Shown here: positions 9,998 through 26,699 of the stretch, piece after piece
How the letters are laid out: the number at the start of each line of letters is the position of its first letter
How positions within the stretch are numbered: the stretch's first letter is position 1
DNA from: Nymphaea colorata
Lineage: Eukaryota > Streptophyta > Magnoliopsida > Nymphaeales > Nymphaeaceae
Assembly (NCBI RefSeq): GCF_008831285.2
Contig: NC_045149.1
Span: forward strand, 15,404,578-15,464,577
Reading direction: 5' to 3'
DNA length: 60,000 nucleotides
The notes under the pieces: generated by a model
Database searches by the model: none
Seen by the model: only the letters and a program-made list of their open reading frames with translations
What the model was told of the DNA's origin: nothing
Program-made: the position numbers and the translations under genes

Positions 9998-12900
9998 CTA
10001 TGACAAAAACCGCCAAGAAGCTGGTTGATCTCTAGAAATAAGAAGCACCCTTGATGCGGCATAGTCAAAGGAGGGGCAGTATAAAGTATCAGAGCCAATC
10101 ACCTCTCTGACTTCTGTTACATTCGAAAAACCACTGTGGACAAACTGCATCCCTTCATCCTTGAGAACATCAAAAACAAATAATCCGCAACCAGAAGCAG
10201 CCATGACAAGGTCAGATGATCCCCAAACTTGCGTCAAAGATGAGTGTTCGTTGTGATAACTGGCATCTGGTAATGAATAAGTGCTTACCAGTCTTCCTTT
10301 GCGCAACGAGAAATGCTGAATTGTTGGAGAACTATGCTCTTTTAAGGTCAACCTTCCACTGACAGAGCCTAGAAAAACAGAGTCTCCACGAGCAAAAAGT
10401 GACTGCCCATTTACGCCAGGTTTAGGTATCCTAAGACCTATACCAGATGGGATACGGAAATCAAAAACATTAAGATTTTCCGAGGTGCAAAATACACCAT
10501 CATTTCCTTCTGCTTCTGAAGAGCTAACCCTGGACAGAGAACAGAGAGATCTTTTCAGCACATTCCTTTACGTTATTTCACAGCATTTACATGCTCAATG
10601 GACAATATTTCTGAGTCTTGAATATATTTAGATGAGCACATACAAGAACATGAAGACATGTCTTCTTCTGTGCAAGCAGGCATATCGTCCGTGCAAGAGA
10701 AAGACAGGGAGAGAGAGTTTTCATAGTTCTTCACATAAGATACAAATAAAGAAAAAGAGACGCAAGGGAAACAGTCACTCAGAGTTAGAAGTCATATAAC
10801 AGAGTGCAACCAACAACAATTAAACACTCCATCAGGAAATTACCTAGCCTGAGACCTGAATTCTGGGAGTCAGGCCACAGAATTACCTCCTTCAATTAAA
10901 ACGAAAAAAAAACACCATACTGTTGCCAAGGAAATATTCAGCCTATAGAAGTCATCATTTAGGAAAGATTCACTGGCCCAGTCCTTTTGAGTGATCTTAA
11001 GGGCATGTTTGTCCCCCTTAAATTCATGCTGCATGAGGTTTACTGTCTGAAAAAACAGTGGATTTCTGGTTATCACAGATCCGAGGTTAACAAATATGCT
11101 TTGTGTTGCTTTCAACACATGAACCAGTCAAGGAAAACACATAATATAACCCATATCAGTCAGGTCAGAAGTCAGGTTTCTAGTGCACGCATTATGTAGT
11201 TGCAGTAAGAAGATAGCAAGTACATGCTACTTACAACATGCAAGTTTTATTAGATACACTCAAATTTGACACTTAAATTACCTCCCACTTTGTGTTTCAA
11301 AATGAAAAAGCTTTCATCATGTATGAGTTCCTTGGAATCTAGAGAAAGCTTGATGGTCACAACTTCAATTTTCGATTTGAAGGACAGAGATAGGCCCTAA
11401 TACAAAGAAAGATGGAAGCTCTATGTTGTGTGAAAGGAAACTTAAATTTTAATTTTTTCATTTTACATACGTAACAATGCCTTGTATGATAACCCTACGA
11501 CTCAGCCTTAAGAAATTTGTGTAGTTCCTAGGTTAGAAAAAGAAGAAAAACCTTTTTGTCACTCCTTTTTATGTTCTTAAAGTGTGATGTAAGTTACACC
11601 TCGCTTGTCATAGTGATTCCTTAAGATACAGTATGGCATATCATTTTCCACTGTAGTTACGTTACATAATGTAATATATTGACCAATACATTAAGTTAAC
11701 AACATTCCATTAAGCCTTTCTTTCACATATTAGCCAATCTAGAATTCATCAGATTATTTTCACAACACAAATCCAATTGAAGGAAAAGAAAAAAGGTTGG
11801 CACTTCGTCCATGCTAAATTCCTCTGTATAGTACTTTGAACTTTTGGAGTGGTATGGCAGAACATTAGCAACATATCTCATACTAGGTGTGGGCACTAAG
11901 TTGAGGATAATTGCTTGATGCAAAATACAAGAACAAGTTTCAATTAAAACCCACACGACTTCTAACTCATTGAAGCAACAATCAAGAAAGAACAAATAAA
12001 CTGGGTAGAACCAGCACAGTTACCCCAGTAGAGAACACAGTGTGCAGATGTGGAAATTAATTTTAGGACCTTAAAGGGACAAAGAAAAAAGCTGCTAAAT
12101 TTCACTGTGAAGAGGAAGGGGACTTTTTCTTTATTGGCCAAGAGAGATGACACTTTTCAATTGACAAAGTTAAAACACAAAACCATGATGTAGTAACTTA
12201 ACATGAATAATGAAGGGAAACAAAAAAAAAATTCATGTACAACATGCAGTTGAAAAATTAAAATTTGTCCCACTAGAGAAAGGACAAAAGGGTGGAGAGG
12301 AAGGGGAATGCAGCCAACCTCTGGCGAACACCACCACCAAATTCAGCATCAGTGTTATGAATATGAAGAGCAGAAACCCTTTTATAGCAAGAAATAGATG
12401 ATAGAACACGAGGATTTAATGATGAAACGTCCCATAGGCTGATTGCTTCACTTTCTGCAACAACCACCTTTTCTTTATTTCTCCACTGCAATGGGCTAGA
12501 GAAGTCCATGGTTGCTACAGGAGTTTGTGTTTCCCATCTCATCACAAGGTCACTATCACGGATATCATATACACTGACATTCTTCTGAGAAGTGGCAGTT
12601 GAAACAATAAGAGGCCCGCATGGTTTGTACCACCACTGATGGTTTTCAGGTGCCCCAATTGTGGAAAGAACATTTCTTCTCCTTTGGGAATTTCTGTGTG
12701 ACAGAGAAGAAAGAGCCAACGGACATCTGCCCTCTGTATGAAAGGCCCGAACTTCTTTTGAATAAAAATCCCATGAGCAAAATCCTGAATCCAACACATT
12801 CCCAGCTGATGCAGCCACCACATATTTTGCAGCGCATCCATCTGGACCAGCCGCACGAATCAACCATATATCCCGCCACAAGTTAGGAGAAACTTGAACG

Positions 12901-15236
12901 GGAGGTACATATTCAGATTTCTCCTATAATGTTTAGAAGTAGCATTAAATCAAAGATAAATAGTATTGGGAACATACAAGAGCTATGGTACTCCACTCAT
13001 TTTTAGACATATAAAAAATAATACAGATATCTGCGATTCTGCTTCATGATACCTTATCTTTCTGAATTGGCAGTTTATGTTATGGTGTTTCTAACATATG
13101 AAAACGAACAAATCGAGCATGAAATTTCTTAAACAAAACCACCTATCGAGTTGTATGGAAATAGAGCAGAAGAAAGGTCATGTATCATACCTCGCAGTGT
13201 ACAAGATCATTGAAGGTACATGAACCATCAGCATGAGCAAGCAATGCTGATTCACCCTCTGAGACAAACCATCCACCAGTTGAGGGTTTTACCCCAATCT
13301 CAATCAACTGATTAGCACAAGAATCGTCAGGACCTTGACTCACTGAAACAGACCGATTTTCCTGATCACTGAGCTGCAGTTTTTCATCGCATGAGAGTTT
13401 CAACTCGCCCTTCCCTTCAACAAGCCCCTTTGGTAGATGGGGAGCATCAGAGGATTGCTTCTGGCTGTCTTCATTATTGGATGATGATTCCATTTCATGG
13501 ATAGAGCAAAGGCTAAGCTTCGCAATTGCATCGTTCACAATTGTTTGAGTTTCATTTGCATGAGCTAAGGAAGCCAGAAACTCAAGGGCGATGGGATTTT
13601 CTTCAACTGGACTCGCAACGCCATCTCCATGTGCGAAAAAATGATCGGACTGTGTAAAGCTAGACGTAGCATTTCCAACTTCAAGCTCGTTCGGCAATAG
13701 TATATTGGTCAATGGTGGACGATTTCTCAGCAGCTTATGATGAGGAAACAGCCTTGCTTCCAGTTCCTCTTTACTCAAACACTTGATGGATTGTTTGGAA
13801 GGACCACCTATCTGCTCATTAGGAAGGGCTTCGTTCGTTGATTTAGTTGTTAACGTAGTTCTCGAACACTTCGTAGACTCCTCCGATCGATTCACCTCTC
13901 CTTGGATGCCCATTTCGTTCTCCTTAATTGATGGCTCGAGCTTCGGTAATCCCAATTTTCCTTTGTCATCCATTATGCATCCCACAGCCCTTTCAATTCC
14001 GCAAATCTTCCCCTGGATGTCCAGAATAAGAGATTTTGAGCCATCTGGGTTATTTGAATCCAGCATCTCTCTAGTCCGCTTGATTTCTGATGCAATGGAC
14101 TTGACTCTCCCTTCCAGGGAGGCCAGCTTCTCGCGAAGCTTACTCGGAATCTTGCCTAAAGCCGAGTCATCGATTTTTTGTCTTGCCCCCAACGAGCATT
14201 TCGAGATCAGATGAACTTCTTTCTCACTATTTTTCGCGATGGCGTCGCCGTTTGGGTCTGTCAACTCCTTCCCCAAACGGCAAGCTAAACTATCTTTCGC
14301 ATTCAGAAGCAAGTCCAACTCGGACTTCAGATCCCCAGAAGCTTTATCAACGCTTGGGTTCTCCAGCCCGGCCTCACATGCATTTTCAGAAGTTCTGCAG
14401 GAAGCATCAGCAAGCTCTTTCGGTGCCAGATTCCCGCCCTTAACATTGCTTAAAGTGCAATTGACATTATTTGAATCATTTTCTTTCTCAGAAGACTCTA
14501 TCAATATAGAAATATCTTCATTCTTGTGTTTCTCTGAATCAACATCAGAAAGTTTGTACTCTTCTTTACCTTCCCTTGAAACCTTAAGGTCTACCGTGGA
14601 ATCTTGCAAGTTCAAGGAACCCAAATTATCTTCATTGCCAAGACCTGCAGAATGAGGTAACTCCGAAACCTTCTTCACAAGATCCAAGCCAGTCTCCGGC
14701 GCCTCGCTCTTCGAAGCCCTAGCGAGACGATCCCTGCGAAGATCGGAAAGAAAACGAGCAAACTCCGAGAGATCGGAAGACTTACCCTTCGGCAACGAAG
14801 ACGTCGACCACCTAACATTCTTCGCGCTCTCCCCGCAGGAATCCGTATTTGAAATCCTCGGCGGCCTCTGGACGAGAGGCATCTGACCGGAACCTCTTGG
14901 CGCCGCTCTAGGAGGGATCGGTTTTCCTGCTGGTTTAGACCGAGGCAAGTTCTCCTTGGAGGAGTATTCGGATGGAACTTTTCTTGCTTTCGGCATGGAA
15001 GGCGGGGGAAGGACCTCTGCCACCACCTTCCCTCCGCCGCCGCCCCGTTCTTTGTATCGGCGGGTGGAAGAGGACATCACGCCTCCTCTTGGGACTTCCT
15101 CCAAGCGGCGGTCGGCAAAAAGACGGCGGTGGTGGAGCTCTAGGGTTCCGGGAGAGCGGGAGCAGAGAGAGAGTGTCTGCAATTTGTTGGATTTTGGGAG
15201 GGAAAGGCTCTCGTTGGGAGGGAAAGGCAAGGCCAA
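9998..15236 (-). CDS. KIN14B-interacting-protein-like WD40 protein (At4g14310 type)
   Basis: Three coding exons with canonical splice sites: 15236-13191, 12923-12319 and 10529-9998. Introns are 267 and 1789 bp. The phases fit (0, then 2, with AG plus G making an Arg codon). The product is 1060 residues from the first ATG. A second ATG at 15077-15075 (MSSSTRRYKERGGG) is the more likely start, because I recall related proteins beginning with a similar Ser/Thr-Arg stretch, and this would give 1007 residues. The N-terminal two thirds are low-complexity and charged, with KENLPRSKP near the start and a predicted coiled coil near residues 362-392. The C-terminal 380 residues are WD40-like beta-propeller sequence (LWRDIWLIRAAGPDG, NVSVYDIRDSDLVMRW, VVVAESEAISLWDVSSL). 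In Arabidopsis this family is annotated as binding the kinesin KIN14B; the molecular role is otherwise unclear. Part of exon 1 is duplicated at 1-545. Confidence 0.9.
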
Positions 15237-15291
15237 ACGGGAATTTCTTAATGGTATTTTAGCCGATCAAAACGAGGTCATTCTAAAATAA

Positions 15292-17500
15292 AGGCTTGCT
15301 CCTAGGGGCTCCATCTAGCAGGTGGGAAGGCCTGAAAATTTCAGCTAAGCCCCTCCCCTGGATATTATCTTAAAAAAAGGGTCTCATGTTTTCTAAGAAC
15401 GCTTGTGATTTTCAGAGCTTGTGAAATCCGATTCTTTCCAAATGTTGTTTTCAATTCTGGTCTTGGACCAAACATTTTTCAGAAGAATCAGTTGGATCCA
15501 ATGAACCGTTTTCTGATTTAGTAAATATTATGAATATATTTAACGGCTTAAAATGCCAAACCAATTGATACAAGCCAATTTCTATGATTTTTAAGGTCGC
15601 CGCATTAGCATTGGGCATCTGATTGTTAATCTGCAAAAATCATTCGAAAGTTGGATGGCGTCGAAAGGCTTGATTTTTGAGTTTTATCGACTGTCACAGA
15701 AGGTTCTGCTCGGAGGTGTTGTTCCTGTTTGTATTCGTTTTGAATTTCGAAGTGTTCCCCCAGCGAGAGCACGTGACGATGCCCACCCTTACCCCACCGG
15801 GGGTTTGCATGCGATCCGGATCGGGAATTATTCAAATCCGAAACACTAATATTCGGTCAGACTCGCTGCCTGGTAGGGTTAAATAAACCCGGCGTGCTGG
15901 TTGTACTTGTAGATCCACCCAGGACCTTCTTCTTACACAAGATTTTGCCTTGGAAGCTGTTTCGGATCAACATTATTTCTACATCTTCACGGAAAATATT
16001 TTGCTTTTTGTTTAAATGATGTTGGCATCCATCACGAAACAATAGGCTGAAAGTATTTATTTATTTATTTATGCTCTTCAGTAAATTTGAAAATTTGCAT
16101 GTAGAAGAGTTTGTTTGGTAACTAAGTGGGTTCAATTAGCAATTAATATACTGCGGACGGGAAATGCGTGAGATGAGTGATGTAACAAGTTAAAATTTAT
16201 GGCGTGCAAAAAGATCGTGTTTGGAGTTTAAAAGTTTGATTCCTAGTTTCTAGATTTTACACAAACTACGTTTCATTCAATGATAAGCTGTTTCAAGTTT
16301 GAAATTTGAAAGACATGCACGCCTCGAAGGACAAGTAAGCCCCTTGCATAATTTGATTTCTTTATGAGCTTGAGCTGATTTTTGTTACAAAAACAATTAA
16401 CTATGCTGAAACATGTCACCATCATCATGGGCAGCAAGTTGCTTGGGCCAGGCGGTGAACTGCAGACCTTTTAAGTGTAAACAACTCAAAAGCTTCTACA
16501 GAATTTTTTTTTCTCTAAACTTTCAGGAGTTTGATTGAACTCCAAAATTGCTTATTAACAGACAATGGGCTAAAGAGCAAAGTCATATCTTCTACTTCAC
16601 GATTCAGATGCTGTAGATCTTTTAGCAGTGAAAATACACTGAACACCAGGCGGACCGCTCGGCAAGTAGTAAAAGCAACCACGCAATGTGGACCTCAATT
16701 TACACATACTCGATTAAGACCAAGACTGGATTTTCAATTGAGTTTTGCGTTTCACCCTCCCTCTACTAAAGCCCCAACAGGCTCATTTCGTTTGAATGAG
16801 ACAACGACTCCTCTCGTTTGTAATAAATCTCTGAAGTTCAACGGAGAGACCTACCAATTTATTTCGACAAATAATATATATATATATAAAGAGAGAGTGA
16901 GAAAGAGATTTAGCCGTTGGATAATCTCTGACCTCCATCGGGGCTACCAACTTGCTCGATAATTTCGGAGACGATCAACTTTCTTGACAACAATGTCAAA
17001 ATAGTCGATCGGAAAAAAGGCGCTCAAACTTCATTCAGATATAGCAGAAGCTTGGAGGAACCGCCATATAAGTCTCAATAGGCTCTTGATGAAAATGTGT
17101 ACCAGCTTGGCTCTTATGCAAAACCCCCATTTTTTATTAATGTGCTGGTGAGAATCCTACCTAAACCCAGGTCATCCCCACTATTAGAAGAACGAAGCAG
17201 TTGGGGTCCTATCCCCTGCAGCAAGAGCAGGACAGGTTCCAAGCAACAGGGAAATCTTCGTCGCATCAAAAGCAAGCTACGTTTTTCTAAATTTTTGACG
17301 GGAATGAGCCGTGACCACTGAGCCAGGGCAAAGCCAAGAGATGAGCTCCAGCCAATAACAAGGTTCACATTCGATTCAAGGTTCAAACCTCCGTCCCTGA
17401 CCGCCTGAGTATCACAAGCTGTGGGGGTTCCAGTATCAACAGAATCAACGCGACCACAAACAAGCCACAGAGAACCGTAAATATCAAACTCGCAACCAAA
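15292..17500. other. Intergenic DNA, no gene recognised
   Basis: No coding frame I can support. It contains an ATTT repeat near 16056-16072, a (TA)n and (GA)n run near 16868-16895, and promoter-side sequence of the WD40 gene next to 15237. The polyubiquitin 3' end enters from the right. Confidence 0.5.
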
Positions 17501-17505
17501 TCCTA

Positions 17506-17511
17506 TTTATT
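17506..17511 (-). terminator. Probable polyubiquitin poly(A) signal (AATAAA)
   Basis: AATAAA on the minus strand about 200 bp past the polyubiquitin stop, a usual distance. Another AATAAA at 17688-17693 lies only about 17 bp past the stop and is less likely to be the main signal. Confidence 0.55.
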
Positions 17512-17709
17512 CGCAAGCAATAAACGCTCGTGGATAAACCAAGAGCCAGACAACACATCAGGTCCTGTACAAAAAGTCCACGACCGAAAGACACGAACAC
17601 AGAGAACCAAAGATGCAGACGACGACGACGACACTACCCAAAGACACCGGACGACGGACAACAAAGTCATCAGGTACCGACACCAGATTTATTCAAGAGG
17701 GCTTGCCTC

Positions 17710-20534
<2,825 letters not shown>

Positions 20535-20610
20535 CTTTGGAGGAAGAGGAGGAAACGATCACGAGAACGAAAAGAAAGCCAACGATGGGGGGGACGCAGG
20601 GACGGGGGCG

Positions 20611-20620
20611 GTATTTATAG
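20611..20620 (-). promoter_or_regulatory. TATA box of the polyubiquitin gene
   Basis: Minus strand CTATAAATAC, about 75 bp upstream of the leader-intron donor. Transcription should start about 30 bp downstream, near 20580, giving a short pyrimidine-rich first exon ending at 20535. Confidence 0.85.
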
Positions 20621-20675
20621 CAGGAGGGTTAGGTTTGGCGGACCCTCTGAGGAAAGATCTATGGACACGGCTCCT

Positions 20676-20684
20676 ACACGTGGC
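20676..20684 (-). promoter_or_regulatory. G-box/ABRE-like element upstream of polyubiquitin
   Basis: ACACGTGGC on the plus strand, with a CACGTG core, about 60 bp upstream of the TATA box. This is a common bZIP-binding motif in plant promoters. Function is inferred. Confidence 0.5.
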
Positions 20685-20689
20685 GAACC

Positions 20690-22214
20690 ACGACCTGCAT
20701 CGCACTCCCACCACACACAATTTTCTATTTTACGGCATTCTTTTACCTCATTTGAAACCGCCTGTCACCTAATCAAAACTTGCTAAAAAACGGCTCCATT
20801 ATTTTTGTCATATGAACTTTATCTCAAAACAACCAAGTCCACCTTTTGTGCTTAGATAGTAAATAAGCAGTTAAAATTTTAGATGAAAATTATTTTCCGT
20901 TAAAATTTGCGCTGAAAATTATTTACCCTTGAAATTGAAAGGTGATTTGTGTGTTAAGGTATTCCAATGCTCCAACTATTGATATATTAGTATGAGACTC
21001 TGAATGCAATCCACCAACGTGCACGCCATCAAACATGACGTTGACAAGTTGAAGAAAACAGGTAGCGTCATCACCAATTTCGAAACCAACGCCATTCTTT
21101 TCTTGGGAGCATGATTGACGCTTTGGATGAAGTAAGAGTTATCCATTACCTTTAGACAAAGTAATGGTTACCTTCAATGTACACAAGACCATTCAAACAT
21201 CTAAAGAAATCTCGAACTTGCTTCTTCTCTGCACTTTAGAATAAATGAAAAAATATGGAAAGAGATTGGGAGAGATCTGGTTTTCTTTATTTAATCTTTG
21301 AAGTGAAAGTGAAAGTACATAAAAAGAAACATAATTCCAACGGTCGAACATGCTTTAAGGGGCATGCGGCCACTAAAGATTCTCTGCAAATGCCCACCAC
21401 ATTTTTCATTTAATGGTGCTGTTCGCTTCAATTTTTAAAAGAAAAGAGTCCGAAAGAAGTCATTTTCAATGGTTTTGTTGCACCTGGCTAGACGGAACAG
21501 CTTAGAAAAAGCATCCAAGTTGAATATTGCAGTCCGGTGCAAGCTTCCTATCTCAGCTGTATGTAATAATACTAGAGGAGTTGAAGAAGGCATGGTGCAC
21601 TTCAAACATGCTTTAAGGGACATGCGACCATGAAAGATTCTCTGCAAATGCCCACCACATTTTCATCTAATGGTGGTGTTTTCTTTTCAATTTTCAAAAG
21701 AGAAGATCCGAAAGAAGTCATTTTCAATGATTTTGTTGCACGTGGCTAGATGGACCAGCTTAAAAGCATCCAAGTTGAAGGTTGTGTGTAATGTATCTCA
21801 ATAGACGAGTTGAAGAAGGCTGGTGCACTTTGAACCAACCTTAAGCAAGTAATATCACCGGCGTTCTCATAGCTGGCTTAATTTGTATAAACTAAAGTTT
21901 TTTAGCTTTTATGGTATTTGCATCACTTTTCCTGCTATTTTCCATTGCGACTAAGCATTCTGAAAGACGACCATAAAAATATCTGCATCATTAGGAATAC
22001 AATAAATCACTGATTGGAGCAATCAAAAAGATCATCCCACTATTTGCTCCATGAGGAAAAGAAGCCAACATATTCCCGAAGGAAGGGGGAAACAAATGAA
22101 TTATAAATTTCTGCAAAAGATGTACCATAATAACAATGAATGTACACACACAAGTGTACAGAACTCCAGGATGGCATACAAAAAGTATCTTGATAGTTTG
22201 CATGCCTTTTGTAC
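20690..22214. other. Polyubiquitin promoter side and intergenic DNA
   Basis: No gene seen. The left end carries the polyubiquitin upstream region. The middle carries a tandem duplication (listed separately). The right end is the 3' side of the kinesin gene. Confidence 0.5.
21346..21835. repeat. Imperfect tandem duplication, two units of about 230-255 bp
   Basis: 21346-21602 and 21603-21835 are colinear. Shared blocks include ACATGCTTTAAGG, GATTCTCTGCAAATGCCCAC, CCGAAAGAAGTCATTTTCAA, GCATCCAAGTTGAA and GAGTTGAAGAAGGC. The second unit lacks about 25 bp in the middle. No coding frame spans either unit. Confidence 0.88.
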
Positions 22215-25200
22215 CTATGCTTTCACACCTCTCATGAAGGAAGGAGAGAAATTCTGGTCCGATTGTGTAAATTGTTGTGGAAGTTGAGTGTTCAGTTTGA
22301 GGATTGTATTGGGAGTTGATGAAGGCAAAGTCACTGGGAGCCTATTCTCCATGGGATTTAAAGGAAGATGAGATTGAACCGCCTTCTTCTTAGGCCTCAA
22401 GCATGCAAGCCGACTTCCAATCTGGTTATGGCAAAGTGGCAGTTTGCTTACTGGCACTGTTGTTTCTTTCTCTTTGACAACGGGAGCACCAGTTGGATCC
22501 TATAAATTGATCAGAGAAATCAGCATTAGTAAAAGATGGCCAAGAAATGCCTATCCTCTTGGTTTGTGACTGACAAAGAAGAGACTAATTTCAATAAGCA
22601 TTTAGCAGCAAGAAGAGAGAGAGAGAGAGAGAGAAGATAGAGTTTACCCCTCCAAGCATGAGAATAATGAAGTCTTGACTGTCATCATTATTGTCAAGGT
22701 GCGGTTCTATCAATTTACGCAGATCAGAAAGGCATGCTTCACTGGAAACTTTCAGTTTTGCTATAAATTTCCCTGATTTCTCTTTCGTTGCCTCCCACTT
22801 GACATAGACTTCGGTTGCTTGATGGTCATCAACTTTGTCGTTGAAGGGCTGGTTTTCTTTCAACTCATCTTGTGCTTGGAATCTGTTCCTCCTCCTACTG
22901 AATTGCGCTTCCTTCAGGTTGAGTTCATCAATTGGAGTCAGTAATGGCAGTGGCTCCAAAGTGGCAAACTTTTCAGTAGCAGCATTATCTTTTACCACGA
23001 AATCCTCGCATTGGGAAATGCATGAAGACATGCCATCTTGCTGTGAAGAAGTTTGGCTTTGAAGAATTTCCTTGAGGGATGATTCAGCAGTGAATTCTCC
23101 AAGAGTGGAAGCAGGGGACCCTGTTTTATGACAGTTAGAAGGTGGAGTTTTAAAATTTTGAGCTAGCTCTCTGTGGTTCCCACAGAGCATAAATATGTTC
23201 TGTATCCTTGTTCTTCTAGCTGCTGCTGCATCTTTCCCATCATCTGTTTCACTTCCTCTAAATGTTCCTTGATTGCTTTCAGCAGGTTCAAAATCCCTGT
23301 GATAGGTATTCATTGCCTGTTTCAGGTTCAGAACAGATCCTGGAGTACCTGTAACCAAGTTCTTGCCTTTGCTCGTTATCACTTCCTTCACCTCCTCCTC
23401 CACATTTTCTTCTTTACCGTCATCCTCGATTTCTTCTTCACTTTCTTCAAACACAGTACTAAGAGATACCTTCTCTGGATATCCTAAGTGGTAGCTGTCA
23501 TCCTCCTCTACTTGTACGCCCCAGTTTGTAGACGTGAAAGGCCTATCCTCCACAACTTCAGGATGAGAAACTGGGCAGTCAGTTGGGTTAATGTCTTGCT
23601 CATCAAGGTCTATGTCAATTTCCATGGATTTCTCCATGACTCGGACACCCTCGTCATAAATTTCAGACAAACGCTTCAACAACTTGTTTCCATTCAGCTC
23701 ATTTAGTGTATTATGTTCACTACCAGGCCTTCCATCACAAAGTTCGGATTCAATTTCCTCGAGCCGACTCCTCAGCATCTCAAGCTCTTCTTGTTGCTGC
23801 AAGATCTTCTCTTCCATTTTCTTTCTTCCCAATTCCATGAACTTGTTTGCTCTCTCCTGGCAGTCTGCCAATCTCTTCTCCAGCTCCGTCTTCAGTAGTC
23901 TTGTCCTCTCATTAACCTTTGAGTTAATGATTTCTTCCTCATCCATCAAACCTCTACCATTCACGGCTTCGAGTTTAGCCTTCAGCTCTGCCACTTCTTC
24001 TTCCTTCTTCAATAATTCATCCTGTGCTTCTTTCCATTGCTTTTCCTTTTGCTTGTTTTCCATTTGCAGTTTAGCTATGAATTCATCCATAGCAGCAATT
24101 CGTGACCCCAGAACTGCATCTTCACTGAAGGCTTTATCTTTGGAAGGCGGTGTGTGTGCAGCTCTAACAATGCACTTTGCTTTAGCTCCATACTCCAAAG
24201 TAGAAATCGTCCTGTGCAACTCCTTAGGATCAGGGCTAGCACACAAAATCATCAATATCTTTGCTTTGTCATCCTCAAAAGAATCCTGGTGAAAGAAAAA
24301 AATGATAAGAAAGAAAGCAACGAAGACCTTAGCATGAATTTCTCAATTGCATAGAAGAAAAAAATTGGAACAATGTTTGAGCTTTCACCTGTAGAAGCAT
24401 AGTAAGTTTGCTATCCCTGAATGGGACATGAGAATCCCCATTGGCAATGGATTCCACCACTCGCTTCAATGCAATGTTTCCTTGGTTGATCTTCGCAGTC
24501 TAAGAGATATATATCCATTGGACAATTAGAGCTGAGCTGTATATTAAACGAATAAAATAGAAACATCTGAAATGAAAATAAAGCATTTCGCTATACAGGA
24601 ACAGCCCGCAGAGTTATTGCTTCGCGTCATTAATGTCCAATATTGGAACAGTTTCAATACAAGGAAGCCAATTTGGACGGATTGTAACGTTCAGCATGGT
24701 AAAAGTAGGACATAACAAAAAGAAAGAAACATGAGCTAGAGAAACATGAAAAATGAACCACTCTAGCCGCGTCAATCCGAGTAGCACAACTTGGACCAAA
24801 GTACCAACTTTTCCATTGTTCAGACTATTAAATTGTAAAAGTTGGCCAGTTCATTGTTGCTTTTTATTGTTTTTTTTTTTTCTTTTCATTTTTATGAATA
24901 GTTAGCTATATCCCTCAACGAAGACCTCATTCAGGGGCAACAGAATGTTCCTTTTAAAAATATTTGTCCAAATATGTTGGCACAATAAAAACATTTTTTT
25001 TTCCTTCGAAAAAGTTGCAATAGAATGTCACTGTTTTTCCAAAAAAGCTAGACTCCAGTGAAGGCATAGCTCCCAAGTTATGCAGTGGTTTAGGATTACA
25101 TCGCCAACTTTAATATTTAAGATTACTTACCAGTTCACCTTTATTTCTACATGATCTGCAATTTACTAAATATAAAACAACTTGTAGTCTAACTGTGGTA

Positions 25201-26699
25201 CAGTCTGTACATGTAACGTGAGTCTGTACATGTAAAATCTGAACAACATCAATTTGAAGGCTCAAGTTATGTTTCTTCAGAAATCCATTTCTTTGCTTCC
25301 TGTAAATTTTTGAAGTAAATCCTGGACCGTGGCCATTTAATAGAAATGTCTTTCAGGTAACCAAGGGTAGGACTCTACCACCAATTCATCAACATGCAAC
25401 GAAAATAATGAACATCAACCTTCTTGTATCTAAAAACCCACGTCTCCTCTTAAATAGATAAGACGGTGTCCACTAAAAGCAGGTGCACTTTCGCAATGTC
25501 TAAGAAACAAAGCTCTGTTCGGTGCAGGCATGGGCATAGTAAACCAACGACAGATATAGACTTACCTGCATTTTTGCCTCGAAACCAGTCTGACCAGCTT
25601 GTTCAATATTCTCGGAGCCCGCCATGTCTACAAGCATCAACCTTCCCCCAACAGAAGGTACGTCCAAAATTATCTGCAGTATTGGAAGCAACTGTCAATA
25701 TTTAACTGTTAAATAAAGAAGACAAAAAGTACAAAATGCAATAGGTAGGAGTTGGCAAGGACCAGGCAGTGGCTTCGGGAGCTTCTGTCATTGCACAGAG
25801 TGCTTTTAACAATCCTTCTCTTCTCAACCTTGGCCACTTCCCTTGATATCTTTCCAGCTTCAGTTCCCGAAATGAAGGTTGCGTTCTTAGCCTTTCCTCC
25901 CATCACGTCAAGTTTGACCTGCAATTTTTTCCGCAGGATAAAGTTAGACCATGTTTGAAATGAGCGCAGTGTAGGTGTAATTTTTCTTTTTTCACAAAAA
26001 ATCATCAAAATTCTGCAACTAATTAAAATTGGTCGAGATTACCTTGGAAGAATTTCCTCTCGGCCATCCTAATGATAGTCCTCCACCAGCATTGCTCGAT
26101 AAGAGATCGTAGATCTCTTCATTGTAGATTTCAAGAACCGTGACCTGCACTATGCATTTTAGCCCAAAATGCCGATTCTCGCCTTCGATTTCCTCTTCCC
26201 CTTCTCCTAGAATATCCTTCAGTGCTCTGTAGACGATTCCCGGCTGCTTAGAAGAGCCGAACATGGTGTGGCTTTTCCCGGAACCAGTAGGCCCGTACAT
26301 CATAATAGTGCATTTTCCTCCCAACCTCACACCATTGATCCTGGACTCAACAAACCTTTGGTAGAACTGATCAAGATCTTCTTCTTCTGCAGTAGAGATG
26401 CCGTCAAGGCCAAAATCGCGATACCCGATATCCGTCCTGACCCTAACAGATCGACCGTCGACAGAAATCTTCATAGGCGGCACCGCTTGCGCATCTTTCC
26501 GATCTGGGTGGTCGCGGATTCTTCCGATCACTTCGATGGGGTGCTCTGCAGACAAAGCTTCCCCTAGTGTCTGAGGATGAGAGGACGGATGAACGTGATG
26601 GCTCGGCCGAGATACAAAATTGAGGCGGGATTTCGACTGAGGGGTCTTTGATGGTGTCATGTGTCCAGTGATTGCCTTGGGTGAGGGTTTAGGAGCCAT
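22215..26699 (-). CDS. KIN10A: Kinesin-like protein, KIN-10A/PAKRP2 type
   Basis: Six exons with GT-AG introns, all phase 0: 26699-26043, 25918-25763, 25673-25566, 24499-24389, 24285-22648 and 22499-22215. The product is 984 residues; I recall the Arabidopsis protein as about 870. The ATG at 26699 starts MAPKPSPK, matching the family; an upstream in-frame ATG at 26909 is less likely. The motor has P-loop GPTGSGKS (136-143), switch I NDRSSRSH (262-269) and switch II DMAGSE (287-292, Met where many kinesins have Leu). LEYGAKAK (374-381) closes the motor. A charged coiled coil spans about 404-525, then an acidic, disordered tail. Known role of the family: microtubule motor on Golgi-derived vesicles at the phragmoplast during cytokinesis. 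The motor core looks intact. Confidence 0.95.
22616..22634. repeat. (GA)n microsatellite in the last kinesin intron
   Basis: GA repeat inside the 148-bp intron 22647-22500, close to its donor. Confidence 0.85.

Noticed and set aside
13783-15291. Several plus-strand open frames over the WD40 gene's exon 1
   Set aside because: Shadows of the minus-strand coding exon, which is supported by splice joins to two further exons.
16531-16962. 143-codon plus-strand frame upstream of the polyubiquitin 3' end
   Set aside because: Starts at a non-ATG codon, runs into a (TA)n tract and has no recognisable family.
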